Below, piece by piece: positions 54,229 to 64,000 of a stretch of 64,000 bases of DNA. A model generated the notes under the pieces. That model was given only the letters and a program-made list of their open reading frames with translations. It was not told the DNA's origin and did no database searches. Position 1 is the stretch's first letter. Every line of letters starts with the position of its first letter. This stretch comes from Cepaea nemoralis (lineage: Eukaryota; Mollusca; Gastropoda; Stylommatophora; Helicidae): assembly GCA_014155875.1 (NCBI GenBank), contig JACEFZ010011063.1, positions 874,501 through 938,500 on the forward strand, written 5' to 3'. Position numbers and translations under genes: made by a program.

Positions 54229-54591
54229 CCGGAGCTTGGGCCCAGACTTTGGCGAAGAAAACCGAGGGAGCTCTAGAGCCTCTGTACACCAACCACATGT
54301 GGTTGCTGCTGGAGACGAGCTCATGGCGAACGTCCTCCCCACAGAACTTGTACGATGTCATCAAATCCACATCTAGCCGCTGCACATCATTGCCCACGTG
54401 CACGTAGTCGGAGGCGCAGTCGGGACGGAGAGCGCCCCCGGCCACCTGGGGCGGTGAGTAGATCAGGTCCACGATCAGGCGCATGTGCTTGTCCGCGGTG
54501 ACCTGCATGGTGCAGTAGTGGTTCTGCGTGAAGTTGTGCCCGTGCAGGTGGATGCTCTCCCCTTTCTTGAGTTTGTAGACGTAATTGCAGG
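54229..54591 (-). CDS. Receptor exon: CUB domain
   Basis: 363-bp minus-strand exon encoding one whole CUB domain of about 121 residues, phase 1 at both ends. Features: CNYVYKLKKGESIHLHGHNF (first Cys and glycine-linked strand), YCTMQVTA (second Cys), LIVDLIYSP, DCASDYVHVGNDV (third Cys and acidic D-Y-V-x-V strand), YKFCGEDV (fourth Cys) and SSNHMWLVYRG near the end. Spacing and order fit the C-C-C-C CUB pattern of extracellular protein-binding modules. The donor is CCGG|GTAAGG; the acceptor AACAAG follows satellite sequence and has a poor pyrimidine tract. Joined to the next exon it reads AP-VTCTDEEF. Confidence 0.88.
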
Positions 54592-54599
54592 CTTGTTGC

Positions 54600-55335
54600 A
54601 GTGAGTTGTCTGTCAGTGATATATAGTTGTCTGTAAGTGATATATAGTTATCTGTCAGTGATATATAGTTGTCTGTCAGTGATATATAGTTATCTGTCAG
54701 TGATATATAGTTGTCTGTCAGTGATATATAGTTGTCTGTCAGTGATATATAGTTGTCTGTCAGTGATATATAGTTGTCTGTCAGTGATATATAGTTGTCT
54801 GTAAGTGATATATAGTTGTCTGTCAGTGATATATAGTTGTCTGTAAGTGATATATAGTTATCTGTCAGTGATATATAGTTGTCTGTCAGTGATATATAGT
54901 TGTCTGTCAGTGATATATAGTTGTCTGTCAGTGATATATAGTTGTCTGTCAGTGATATATAGTTGTCTGTAAGTGATATATAGTTGTCTGTCAGTGTGAT
55001 ATATAGTTGTCTGTCAGTGATATATAGTTGTCTGTCAGTGATATATAGTTGTCTGTCAGTGATATATAGTTGTCTGTCAGTGATATATAGTTGTCTGTCA
55101 GTGATATATAGTTGTCTGTAAGTGATATATAGTTGTCTGTCAGGGATATATAGTTGTCTGTAAGTGATATATAGTTGTCTGTAAGTGATATATAGTTGTC
55201 TGTAAGTGATATATAGTTGTCTGTCAGTGATATATAGTTGTCTGTCAGTGATATATAGTTGTCTGTAAGTGATATATAGTTGTCTGTCAGTGATATATAG
55301 TTGTCTGTCAGTGATATAGACGAATCTGTCAATCA
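54600..55335 (+). repeat. 21-bp satellite abutting the CUB exon
   Basis: About 34 units of AGTTGTCTGTCAGTGATATAT with few variants (CAG or AAG). The last unit ends about 8 bp from the exon start on the minus strand. A minus-strand frame runs from the satellite straight into the CUB exon, giving a false 375-codon ORF with 7-residue repeats. Confidence 0.97.
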
Positions 55336-55800
55336 TATAGAATTTGTGTGTGTGTGTGTGTACATGATATAGAGTGGTCAGACATTGATATATAGTTGTC
55401 TCTCAGTGATATAAAGTTGTCTGTCATTGACACAGAGTTATCTGTCATTGATATAGAGTTGTCTATCAGTGATATAGAGTTGTCAGTCAATGATAAAAAG
55501 TTGTTTGTCGTTGATATAGAGCTTTTTGTACGTGATATTGAGTTGTCTGAAATTGATATATAGTTATCTCTGAATTATATAAAATTGTCTGTATATGAAG
55601 TTATCTGTCAATGATATAGAGTTGTCTGTCAATGGTATATAGGTGTCTTTAGATGAATCACAGTTGTCTGTTACTGACATAGAGTTGTCTGTCAGTAATA
55701 TACAGTTGTCTGTCAGCGATATAGAGTTGTCTCTAAGTGATATAGATTTGTCTGTCAGTGATATAAAGTTATCTGTCAATGACATTGTGTTATCTGTCAG
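55336..55800 (+). repeat. Diverged 21-bp satellite
   Basis: Older copies of the same unit (AGTTGTCTGTCA-TGATATAG) with many substitutions, so the array next to the exon is the younger end. Confidence 0.85.
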
Positions 55801-55844
55801 AGATAAGGAATGATAAGAATTGTTTGTCAGTAATACAGATCTGT

Positions 55845-55915
55845 TTCTGTATCTGCCTGTCTGTCTTACTGTCTGTCTGACTGACTGTCTGTCTGTCTTT
55901 CAGACTGTCTATCAA
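55845..55915 (+). repeat. (CTGT)n microsatellite
   Basis: Short interrupted CTGT run. Confidence 0.85.
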
Positions 55916-56034
55916 TTGTCTCCTCACTACATTGTTGCGAGTGATAAATTAATTTATTCCCTTATCACAGCTGTTACATATATTTGACTGCTATATTTGT
56001 CTCTTCCATAATTACACGTTATACACTTTTTTCT

Positions 56035-56164
56035 ATTCTTTCTCTCCCTCTCTTCTCCTCCTTCCACTTACCTCTACCCCTCCCCTACTCTCTCCTTTTC
56101 TCTTGTCTGTCCTTCTCTCTCTGTCCCCCATATTCTCTCTCATCCCATTCTCTCTCTCATTCTC

Positions 56165-56220
<56 letters not shown>

Positions 56221-56240
56221 TCTCTCTCACTCTCTAAGAT
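56035..56240 (+). repeat. (CT)n-rich tract
   Basis: CT-rich sequence with a pure (TC)n core at 56168-56218. Confidence 0.93.
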
Positions 56241-57019
56241 ATATAGAAAGTTAATGTATTCTCTCACATATTCATTGTCAACAACTCAACTGACAGGCAC
56301 TATCGGATACTTCTCCCACACCAAACAAGAAAGCTTGCAAGTCGTGTGCGAGGAAAACAAATGGTACATTTTATTGCCGTTGGCTCGCTACAAGCAGGTA
56401 ACAGTCGCTAGTAAACACACAACATAAAGCCACAGAAATTATCTATCACTAGTTGCTAATGCCTATGCTAACTCTCTATCTATTTAGTTAAACACAAAAC
56501 CCCTATCGCTACTCTAACGAGGTGCACACTACAAGTCCTGTCCTCCCGTCTGACGTTCTTCCATCCCGTGGTCACACACCACGCGGATCGACCTTGACCT
56601 TGGTGCGTGTTGCCTCACATGGCACGCTGATCGCAGACGTGGTATGTTGAGTGGATACTCAACTTCTCCGTGGCTACCACGAGGCGTGATGCTATCGTGA
56701 TTAGAGTGCTAATTCTCTGAACAACGCCTGCGTGTCTCATGAGGGAATGGATAACCATCTCCCATTACCTCATCTCCCCTGCCCTTACCTCGGGCACCGT
56801 ATCACCTCCTGGCCTCTTCAAGATTGACTGCTCTTCCTGGCGGAGGGGATGCGGTCGAGTCTTTGACACACACCCACCCCTCCTGTGTTGCGTCATCAAC
56901 TTTCACTTATTGGTTGTGACGCAAGAGGTTTCTAAAAAAAATTTAATGTCTCTAATTTTTTTGTCAAAGACTCTAGATAACCTGGCTTTGGGCACTCTAA
57001 TAGACTTCTACTGACTATT

Positions 57020-57575
57020 GTCACAATGTAGCAAAACCTTACTTGGCTACTGGCAATCGCCACAAACTTGACTGGTTGGCGTGAGCCCTCTTCTCACATG
57101 CTATATTATATTTATTAGAGGTATGTCTGAACCGGACCGTTGTCTTATAAGACCTGCCCTCACATAGTAAATTAACTTACTACCCATACAAAGTTGACTT
57201 TTTTAGGGTCAACACATGAATTGCTTCATGTCCCCCCATATAATATTTAACAACAATTATACAAGAGTGTGTGCGACAGGCTTTACCTACTTCGCTTCCG
57301 CGTGTAAAGTCCTATTTTACTGTTAAGTTAGTGTCACAGTGTGAACAGAGTTTAACAAGCCAGTGATCAAGTAAAAGTGGTTTATTCTTTCATTGATGAC
57401 AAATGGTTGATCTTCTCAAGGGTCTGCTGTTCACTCCTCTCTAAGGCCGGATCTCAACTGCCCATACCAACCCAATACGTCACGATTGAGCATCTCTCCC
57501 CCTTTCAGTCTCAATGCTCAATCGTGCTGTATCTGTGTTTCCCACTAGATCCTAATAATACCCAATACTGTTACA
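57020..57575 (-). repeat. Candidate 3' LTR of a minus-strand retroelement
   Basis: On the minus strand, AACATGGGGAGG (polypurine-like, 57576-57587) is followed by TGTAACAGTATTGGG, which looks like a TG LTR start, and an AATAAA lies at about 57385. The far end could be the ...TTGTGACA at 57020, giving about 556 bp. I could not find the partner LTR in the window, so this stays tentative. Confidence 0.3.
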
Positions 57576-60500
57576 CCTCCCCATGTTAATTAAAGAATTT
57601 TCCTTTTAAAGGAAAAATCTTTACTCTAAATCCCCATACTCTATTCCCTCTTTGTCTTCTAATCTTCCTAAAATCAACTCTAACTTAAATGAATATTCAA
57701 TTTCTTTACTTTTTCCCTTTTTATATAGTCAACCCACTCTTCTTCTTCGTTCCTGGCCTTCAACCAAACATATTTACACCTCTTTAATAACATTTCAAAT
57801 TCAACTATATACAATAACATCATAACACGTCTTCTTAAATACTCCTTCCTCATAAGCAATCTGCTTAAAATTTCAAACTCAACTCTAACCAACTCCTTAT
57901 TTTATCACCAACGCTACAAATCCCCCACTTTCAACTAAGCTGAAATTACTTTCACACGATAGGAAGACAAAGAATCGGTGGCCACCGGAATTTAAAAAGA
58001 AGAAATAGAACTCTTTCAAAAAAACAACATTCACCTAAACCACACACCCCTTTACACCCCTTTGTTCTTTGAGACTTTATGTAATAAAGTCTATACCAAT
58101 TATATCTCCCACAGTACCACTCATTATGGTAACAGTTTACGCTGCTATCTACAGCATCAAATACCAACCATCATCCAAAAATATTCTTCACTTCTAAGTG
58201 TCTATATAACAGACACTACCTTACCTCAACCTCACATTGTAATGTAAACCACAAAACACATCCCGAAGACACAATTAAAAAGGTCTATTATCCCTTAAGA
58301 CCTCCTCCAACATTATACATAACCCCTCACCTAACCTCATTACCTCGTATAACTAATCTTCTCCAATACTTCAGGTTATCTCTTAATGTCCATTTCTTAT
58401 GGGCATATCTACTAAAATGCTCCACTTATGCCGTTATAAACAGCAACCTAGTAACCTTGAAATCTCCCCCTTAAATATTAACCATCAAACACAACATTGT
58501 AATCTGACCCACTTATAAACATTTACATCCTGCCCAGGCCATGTAACCCAATGTCTCTCTAAAATCTCAATTCATAATTCATGCCGTAATCTACAGCAGC
58601 AAAAATAACCAGTCATGTCTGTGACTGCTTGTAATCAACTTTATCTCAGTTCCTTTATTACGGACCCACAAACACCCCATGTCACTATGTCTCCCCCTAT
58701 GTTCACTTCTCATTTACACACTTTACCCTTTTCTATTATACAGTTATCCACAGTGTCTAGTCAAACATGGATCCAATTCATGTTTACTCTTCATCTGGGG
58801 TAATTTTCTTATTCTTCTATAACCCAGCAATCTCGTGTATATTATGGCTCTTCTGACCCCCCGGAAACTATGTTCAAAACTTTTCTCAGCTTTACCCCAC
58901 TGAATATATTCACTAATCTTTTCTTCTTCCATGTGGCTTCCAATCCCATATTTTTCTAATAATTCTGACTTTACCATAACCATTTTACTTGTGTAGTAAC
59001 CCCGTCTACAGTTCATAGCCATTTTAACCTTTCTACGCTGATTATCACAGCATCAAAATATCCATGAACTTCTTCTTCACAAAGAGAATGTGTTTCTCTA
59101 TCAGTTCTCCGTAGTTTTATTAACTCTTTTCTGAACGAAGGGTCATAATTAAAGCCCCCTGTATTGTCTTTATTTCTAGACAAAAAAACCTTGTAAATTA
59201 AACATAACTACTATTTAACACACAAAACAGCGAAATAAAATCACAACAGGACATCAAATCCCCCCCAAATTTTTGTAACAATCATTTATGTTTCCCCGCA
59301 ACTCAACTAAAAGTATGATGATGATAGTGATGATGATGGTGACGATGATTAAAATAATATAACATACATCCTATTCTATTTTTTTACTACTCTTACTGGT
59401 CTCTTTTACGGACCAGCAGTTTACACATAAAGGTCTAAGAACACAATAACCCTATTCTAAATCAATTAATCAAACAACAACAATCATTTTTCAAGACCAA
59501 ATCAAGCAAAACAAAATTTTACATATGAGGCATTGAAAGCTCAATTTCAATAAATACAACTGTCTTCTCGCTAAAGAGAAGGTTTTCAAAAAAAAATATA
59601 ATTCACTTAGAACTAACCCCTTAAAGTGACCCAGCAACATTGGCCTCCTTTTCTAACCAATGTAACACCTATCTAATTTAGGCAAGTCATGTATAACAAA
59701 ACAACTCCATACCAAGCATTAATGCCAAAATACGTATATACATATATACAAATATCCCTCTGTTATCTACAGATTATCTTAATGCGGAACCATACTTGTT
59801 CCCCTCAACCAAAACCATTACTCAACAAGTGACCGTTCCTTTTTCTTGAAGTCAAACATTGATTATCTCCCCTCACAATTTTCTATCTTTTTCCATCCTA
59901 ACTCCTAATACATCATAACATCCAAAATATCCTCATAAGCAAGCACTGTAAACTACAGTTATTCCAATATCATCTCAATGTACCAGCCACCATCTACTTA
60001 TCAATTAACCTGTGGCTCGGCACACCAACTGTCTCCCATGGCCTTGTACTAACCATCACCACCACTTCCCAATCCTTACCGTTAACCACAGTATCTCTAC
60101 CCTCCTACATCCAACAAAACTTTGTCTATTTACTATAGACCTTTCACCAAAACAACTAATTCTATTTCCACCTTCTCGTCTACCCGACGCAATTAATTTT
60201 TCATTCTACTGCATCAGTACGTCTCACCAGCACTACTTCAAATCTCTCCTACCCTTTTCATATCGTGACTATAATCAAACCAATCACTCTTATCGGAACA
60301 CCTTTTCTAACATTCATTTACCTCCTCTTGTTTACCTTCGCATCTTTCATTCTTCTTGTTATTTCTCGGAACTTTTTCAGAACTGCAACCCACGCCACCT
60401 ACAAGCAACAGCAGACCTCTCCTTCCTCGTTTCTCAGTCTTAGGCACCCTTGTTTCGCCATTTTCCTGTCAAGCATACTAAACATTCATAATGTTAATTC

Positions 60501-61463
60501 AGCATATAACTTCCACAATTTCCTTCCAAGTTCAGATATTCTACGAAAAGACATTACAATTTTCTTTCTATCTCTCGATTTTCGCATACTCTATGTTCCA
60601 CGATTTATCAACGTTACTTATCAACCGCTCTTCTCATATTCACACAGACAATGATACACAACCTCGCTCTCATCTCACGCCTACTCTCGTATCGCGACAA
60701 CCTAACGTCTCCATACTATTACTACAACAAAATACTTTAGACGCCACCTCAACATTCCAGCAATCATTTACCACATATCTACACGTATTGATCTCCTCTA
60801 CACACATTGACACAAGACATATCAACGCCACTCTTACATTCTATCTACGCCGAACACCTGTCTGACTACAGTTCTATTTACGTATGAACAACGCATAACC
60901 AGACAATTAATCCAGAGGACTTTCTCAATTCACTGCTCTCTTATATCTCTACTCCTATACGAAGGTCAAACCCTATACATGACAATCTTACAACTTATAT
61001 TGTTTTCACAGCACTATCTACTATTTCTTCAAAACAAACCTCATTCCAACAGATCCCTAATCTCGTAACTATCATTCTATACTTCTCCACACACAACACT
61101 TTCTTCTTTCTCCGCAAGCACGACGTAACTACTACAGTCTTAATTGTCACATTCAACTGTCTACTTTACACACAGGATATTCAGTACTTCCTCAATCTAT
61201 ATCTCCTTACCAGCCAGTCTCGGTTCACCTATCAACAATACTATTCTTTCTTCCCAAACCAACAAACAAAACTATCTCGGACATCACGTCATAGCTCTGA
61301 GTCAAACTATTTCTAACCCGAAGATTCATACTTAATTTATCTCTCACCCTCTACTAATTCTATCTTGAATCTACCCTATTTTACTTAATATACTCTCCTT
61401 ACATCGTAAGCAAATAGTAGATATCCTGTACCATGCTACCCCAAAAAATTCATCCAAGGAACT

Positions 61464-62294
61464 TTAACCGTTATATAGTGTATCCAAATTAAACACTTCA
61501 CTGTCTTTCAATACATTAACCCGTCTTTCACCTATAATGTCATCTTCACTATCTGTTGTCCACCTGTTAAAGAACTCAGGTCTTAAGGTCATAAGGTCTT
61601 CTACTTTACTTAAGTCACTTTCTGTTGTTGAATAAATTCCCGCTACCTGTCTACCACTATTCTTCTTAAATGAGTTCCTTCTATTTCCTATATTTGCGTC
61701 AGTCTGCTCACTGTTTCCTGTGTACCTTACGTAACGTTTATACCTTCCCATTTCGTCTTCAGATGACACACTAATTATAGTTCCATCATCAGACTCATTA
61801 TAGTTTACTGCAAATACGTCGGCCCTATTCCCATAGTCATCTTTAAAACATCTACCTTTCTTTCTCTTTCTCGGTCTTCGTCCCTTAGCCTTTCCTACTG
61901 TCTTGTCATACAAACCAGTATTTTGTTTCAAAGAGTCACTACCCAAAACTCTGTCCGTCTGTCTACCAGCAACTACTCCATATGATGGAACATCACGCCT
62001 CGATTCAGGACCTGCCCGTAGTGTAACACTCTCATTCTCCGAATCATCTGTAATAATATCTGATTCAGCATCACTATAATATTCAGCTGTGGGAATATCT
62101 TCTCCGTAGCTTGAACTCTGACAGCTAATATTCCTACACCATCTGGGAACTTGTTTCTTGTCTATGGCTGAATAACTTGACATGGCACTACCTCTATTTA
62201 CAACCATACTAACACTTTTCTTTATTGACTTCCTTTCGTCCTTGGTCCTTGTCTGTCCATCTTTCCTAACTTCAACCTTGTCTCTCTTAGTCAA
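61464..62294 (-). CDS. Hypothetical Ser/Asp/Arg-rich protein (276 aa)
   Basis: Minus-strand frame of 276 codons starting at ATG 62294. Charged and disordered in appearance: a Lys/Arg-rich start, Asp/Glu/Ser runs (SDAESDIITDDSENES), a basic patch (KGRRPRKRKKGR) at about residue 137, and a second acidic patch near the C-terminus (TTDSEDDIIGERR). No known domain is recognised. Just upstream on the same strand lies the 62921-62409 frame, which is similar in character, with a stop-containing gap of about 115 bp. I take the pair as possible Gag-like parts of a retroelement, or exons of an unknown gene. It could also be chance in skewed sequence, but 276 codons without a stop is long for that. Confidence 0.4.
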   Translation of the reverse strand: MTKRDKVEVRKDGQTRTKDERKSIKKSVSMVVNRGSAMSSYSAIDKKQVPRWCRNISCQSSSYGEDIPTAEYYSDAESDIITDDSENESVTLRAGPESRRDVPSYGVVAGRQTDRVLGSDSLKQNTGLYDKTVGKAKGRRPRKRKKGRCFKDDYGNRADVFAVNYNESDDGTIISVSSEDEMGRYKRYVRYTGNSEQTDANIGNRRNSFKKNSGRQVAGIYSTTESDLSKVEDLMTLRPEFFNRWTTDSEDDIIGERRVNVLKDSEVFNLDTLYNG

Positions 62295-62408
62295 ATGAGT
62301 TGGTTTTGACTGATTCTCTATGAAGTCAGTTTGAGTTCCCTTTGTTATCTTGCTGACTGATTGTACCTGAGTCTGCGTACTACTTTCTACCGTATTACTT
62401 GTCTGCGT

Positions 62409-62921
62409 CTATGTCTCTCGGTTTCTTTTCTTTACTAATACCGTCGTCTTCTTTTCCTGTCTACTAGTCACATTCGCAATCATTTTAGGACTAGTCTGTA
62501 TTTTATTTACAGGTTCAACTCTGTCTCTTACACCTGAGTTTAGATATTGTCTTTGTCTTTGCTCCAACCAGTCGTCACGTCTTTTTCTAGCAGTTGCACT
62601 GTGAGAGGGCCAGTTCCATGATTTCCTTGAAAAGTTTCTCTCACGCCCATTTTTGTTTTTATAACTACTATACCAATCCAACCTTTCACTATTTCGTCTG
62701 TTCTCACTGTCATAACCATATTGTCTTCTGTCTTTATTAAGCAACGGCTGTCTCCTGTTATTCTTTTCTACTCTATTACCGTCTACCACAATTCTATAAG
62801 GGTCTTGTCTAATCGTTTTGTTCTTCAATATTTTCAGAAAATTCTCTACTTCCGTAATTGACATCTTTAATTCTCCTAACCATGTGCTAACCCGTTGTAA
62901 CTCCCCGCACAAGAAATTCAT
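62409..62921 (-). CDS. Hypothetical basic protein (170 aa)
   Basis: Minus-strand frame of 170 codons from ATG 62921. The start is helical and amphipathic (LQRVSTWLGELKMSITEVENFLKILK). The rest is rich in Arg, Asn, Lys and Tyr (RRQYGYDSENRRNSERLDWY) and ends KKRNRET. No zinc knuckle is seen. A helical leader followed by a basic disordered tail would suit a nucleic-acid-binding Gag-like protein, but that is inference only. Confidence 0.35.
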   Translation of the reverse strand: MNFLCGELQRVSTWLGELKMSITEVENFLKILKNKTIRQDPYRIVVDGNRVEKNNRRQPLLNKDRRQYGYDSENRRNSERLDWYSSYKNKNGRERNFSRKSWNWPSHSATARKRRDDWLEQRQRQYLNSGVRDRVEPVNKIQTSPKMIANVTSRQEKKTTVLVKKRNRET

Positions 62922-63764
62922 ATTCAGTTCCTTTGAAATATCTATCCAGCTGAAACAATATTCTTCTGTATACTTCTTTAGTACCTGGGAAAAAAACTTA
63001 TCCTGAGTTCAGCTGAAATATGTGCTGTGCTGAGTCTTCTAAGCTGAAATATTTATACAAGTAACCAATTTCATTTTTGTAATTTCTTAATTTAACGTCA
63101 AAACTTGTGCTCAGGTGTTCTGTTCCGCCATGCTGAAAAAAATACTGAAATAAAGCAAAGAAAAGCACTACACAATTTCAATTTTCTAATTTAAGGAAGA
63201 CGACCTATTGTTTTGGAAAACAATTAATTCAAGTAATTCATATTTATCTATCAAGCTGAAACAATCCTTCTACTTCTTCTTCTGTATATTCTTGAACCCA
63301 GCCGAATTTATGTCTGTTTCTCCACTGTGCTGTGATGGAACTGTTATACTGAACTATTTTCTATATACATCACCAAATCAATTTCACAGGTGTACTTATC
63401 TAAACCAACTATATAATTCACACAAGAGAAGTGTTCAATTAGTCAATTGTATCTATGCTCGTTATCGGTCAGAATACGCCAGGAGTTTTATTCTGCCATT
63501 CTGAAATATTCTAAAACAGAGCACGAAACACAATTTGAATTTCTTAATTTTTAAAGAGCACAATTCCCTTATTTTATAAAATTGTTCAGTTAATTACTAT
63601 GTTCATATAATACAAAATTTTACCCTGAATCTGTTTCGTTGTTCAAGGAATCACTTTCTTCGACTCGCCGTCATATTCGAACACCCGGAGCTTAAAATCA
63701 GTCGCAGAGTTCAGGTAGCTGAGCTTAGTTTGGGTAGCGGAGATTAGGTAGCCTGTCTCTTCCT

Positions 63765-63860
63765 CTCAGGTCACTTCTCATGGGCTGCCAGAAAATCTTC
63801 AACCCCTGGTTGGGTCCCGACCAGCTTGTTTGTCTTTGTCTTCACCCCGGGTGGGGTACA
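63765..63860. other. GC-richer block with short inverted repeats near the window end
   Basis: Contains CTGGTTGGGTCCCGACCAG (imperfect palindrome) and ACCCCGGGTGGGGT. On the minus strand TGGTCGGGACCC could act as a primer-binding site next to an LTR lying beyond the window. Tentative. Confidence 0.25.
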
Positions 63861-64000
63861 TCATCGATGTCTTCATGGGGTCTTAGTAATAACGAGGCCC
63901 CAAAAAATTATCAGGATCAGCCGAGGTCCAGTGATTATTGACTGTTTCAAGAACTTATGCTGTCCTGAAAATTCATGATTAGCTCCTTAACTTTGAGCCT

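Larger units (their letters stand above)
57576..63900 (-). other. G-poor (plus strand) region, possible decayed retroelement
   Basis: Over about 6 kb the plus strand is rich in A, C and T and very poor in G, so the minus strand is C-poor and A/G/T-rich, a skew seen in some retroelements. Minus-strand frames of note: 62921-62409, 62294-61464, 59022-58744 and 57892-57680. The plus-strand frames at 60012-60865 carry no recognisable domain. No RT, integrase or protease motif was found, so pol is either lost or never existed. Confidence 0.4.

Noticed and set aside
54592..55336. Minus-strand 375-codon ORF joining a 7-residue repeat to the CUB domain
   Set aside because: Satellite read-through. The exon boundary at 54591 and phase agreement with the other exons mark the true coding part.
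60012..60865. Plus-strand frames of 124-143 codons
   Set aside because: Overlapping frames in G-poor sequence, where stop codons containing G are rare; no domain or splice context.

Overview
This is a metazoan nuclear window made mostly of repeats. It holds no bacterial or organellar features. Large GT-AG introns, LINEs of several clades, tRNA-derived SINEs, LTR elements and very abundant (CA)n, (CT)n and (GACA)n microsatellites point to an invertebrate animal. A marine lophotrochozoan such as a mollusc is my guess; nothing in the window fixes the species.

Host gene. One gene on the minus strand can be traced across most of the window from six exons: CUB (54591-54229), a frameshifted LDLa exon (52536-52419), a second LDLa exon (37762-37598), a third (35533-35366), a transmembrane exon (30145-30044) and a terminal cytoplasmic exon (3652-3414). 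Every internal exon boundary is phase 1, and each splice junction reads through when chained. The product is a type I membrane protein of the CUB/LDLa receptor kind. Its 5' exons (signal peptide and anything before the CUB) were not found.

The last intron (30043-3653) contains a three-level nest. A CR1/Jockey-like LINE (minus strand, 26316 to about 6800) is split by a non-coding LTR retrotransposon of LARD type (7460-23797). The right LTR of that element is split in turn by an intact-looking Gmr1-type Ty3/gypsy element (15691-23761). Target-site duplications match at both levels. The LARD left LTR carries a 1,820-bp segment with GTAAGT...CAG ends that is precisely missing from its right LTR, so one LTR looks unspliced and the other spliced.

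Other regions. 1-7 kb is minisatellite and microsatellite DNA, including an array of CRE-like palindromes. 26.4-36.7 kb holds further LINE copies, SINEs and LINE 3' ends. 36.9-44 kb holds an 82-bp array, a 54-bp array, a LINE RNase H relic and a long LINE with EN, RT and a C-terminal C2H2 finger. At 44171-44447 there is an almost perfect 136-bp-arm inverted repeat. 44.47-52.3 kb is a series of satellites (36-bp, 64-bp dimer, 30-bp and 32-bp units). 53.3-55.8 kb has 22-bp and 21-bp arrays around the CUB exon. 57.5-63.9 kb is strikingly G-poor on the plus strand and may be a decayed minus-strand retroelement.

Most long open frames in the satellites are by-products of unit lengths divisible by three and are not annotated as genes.
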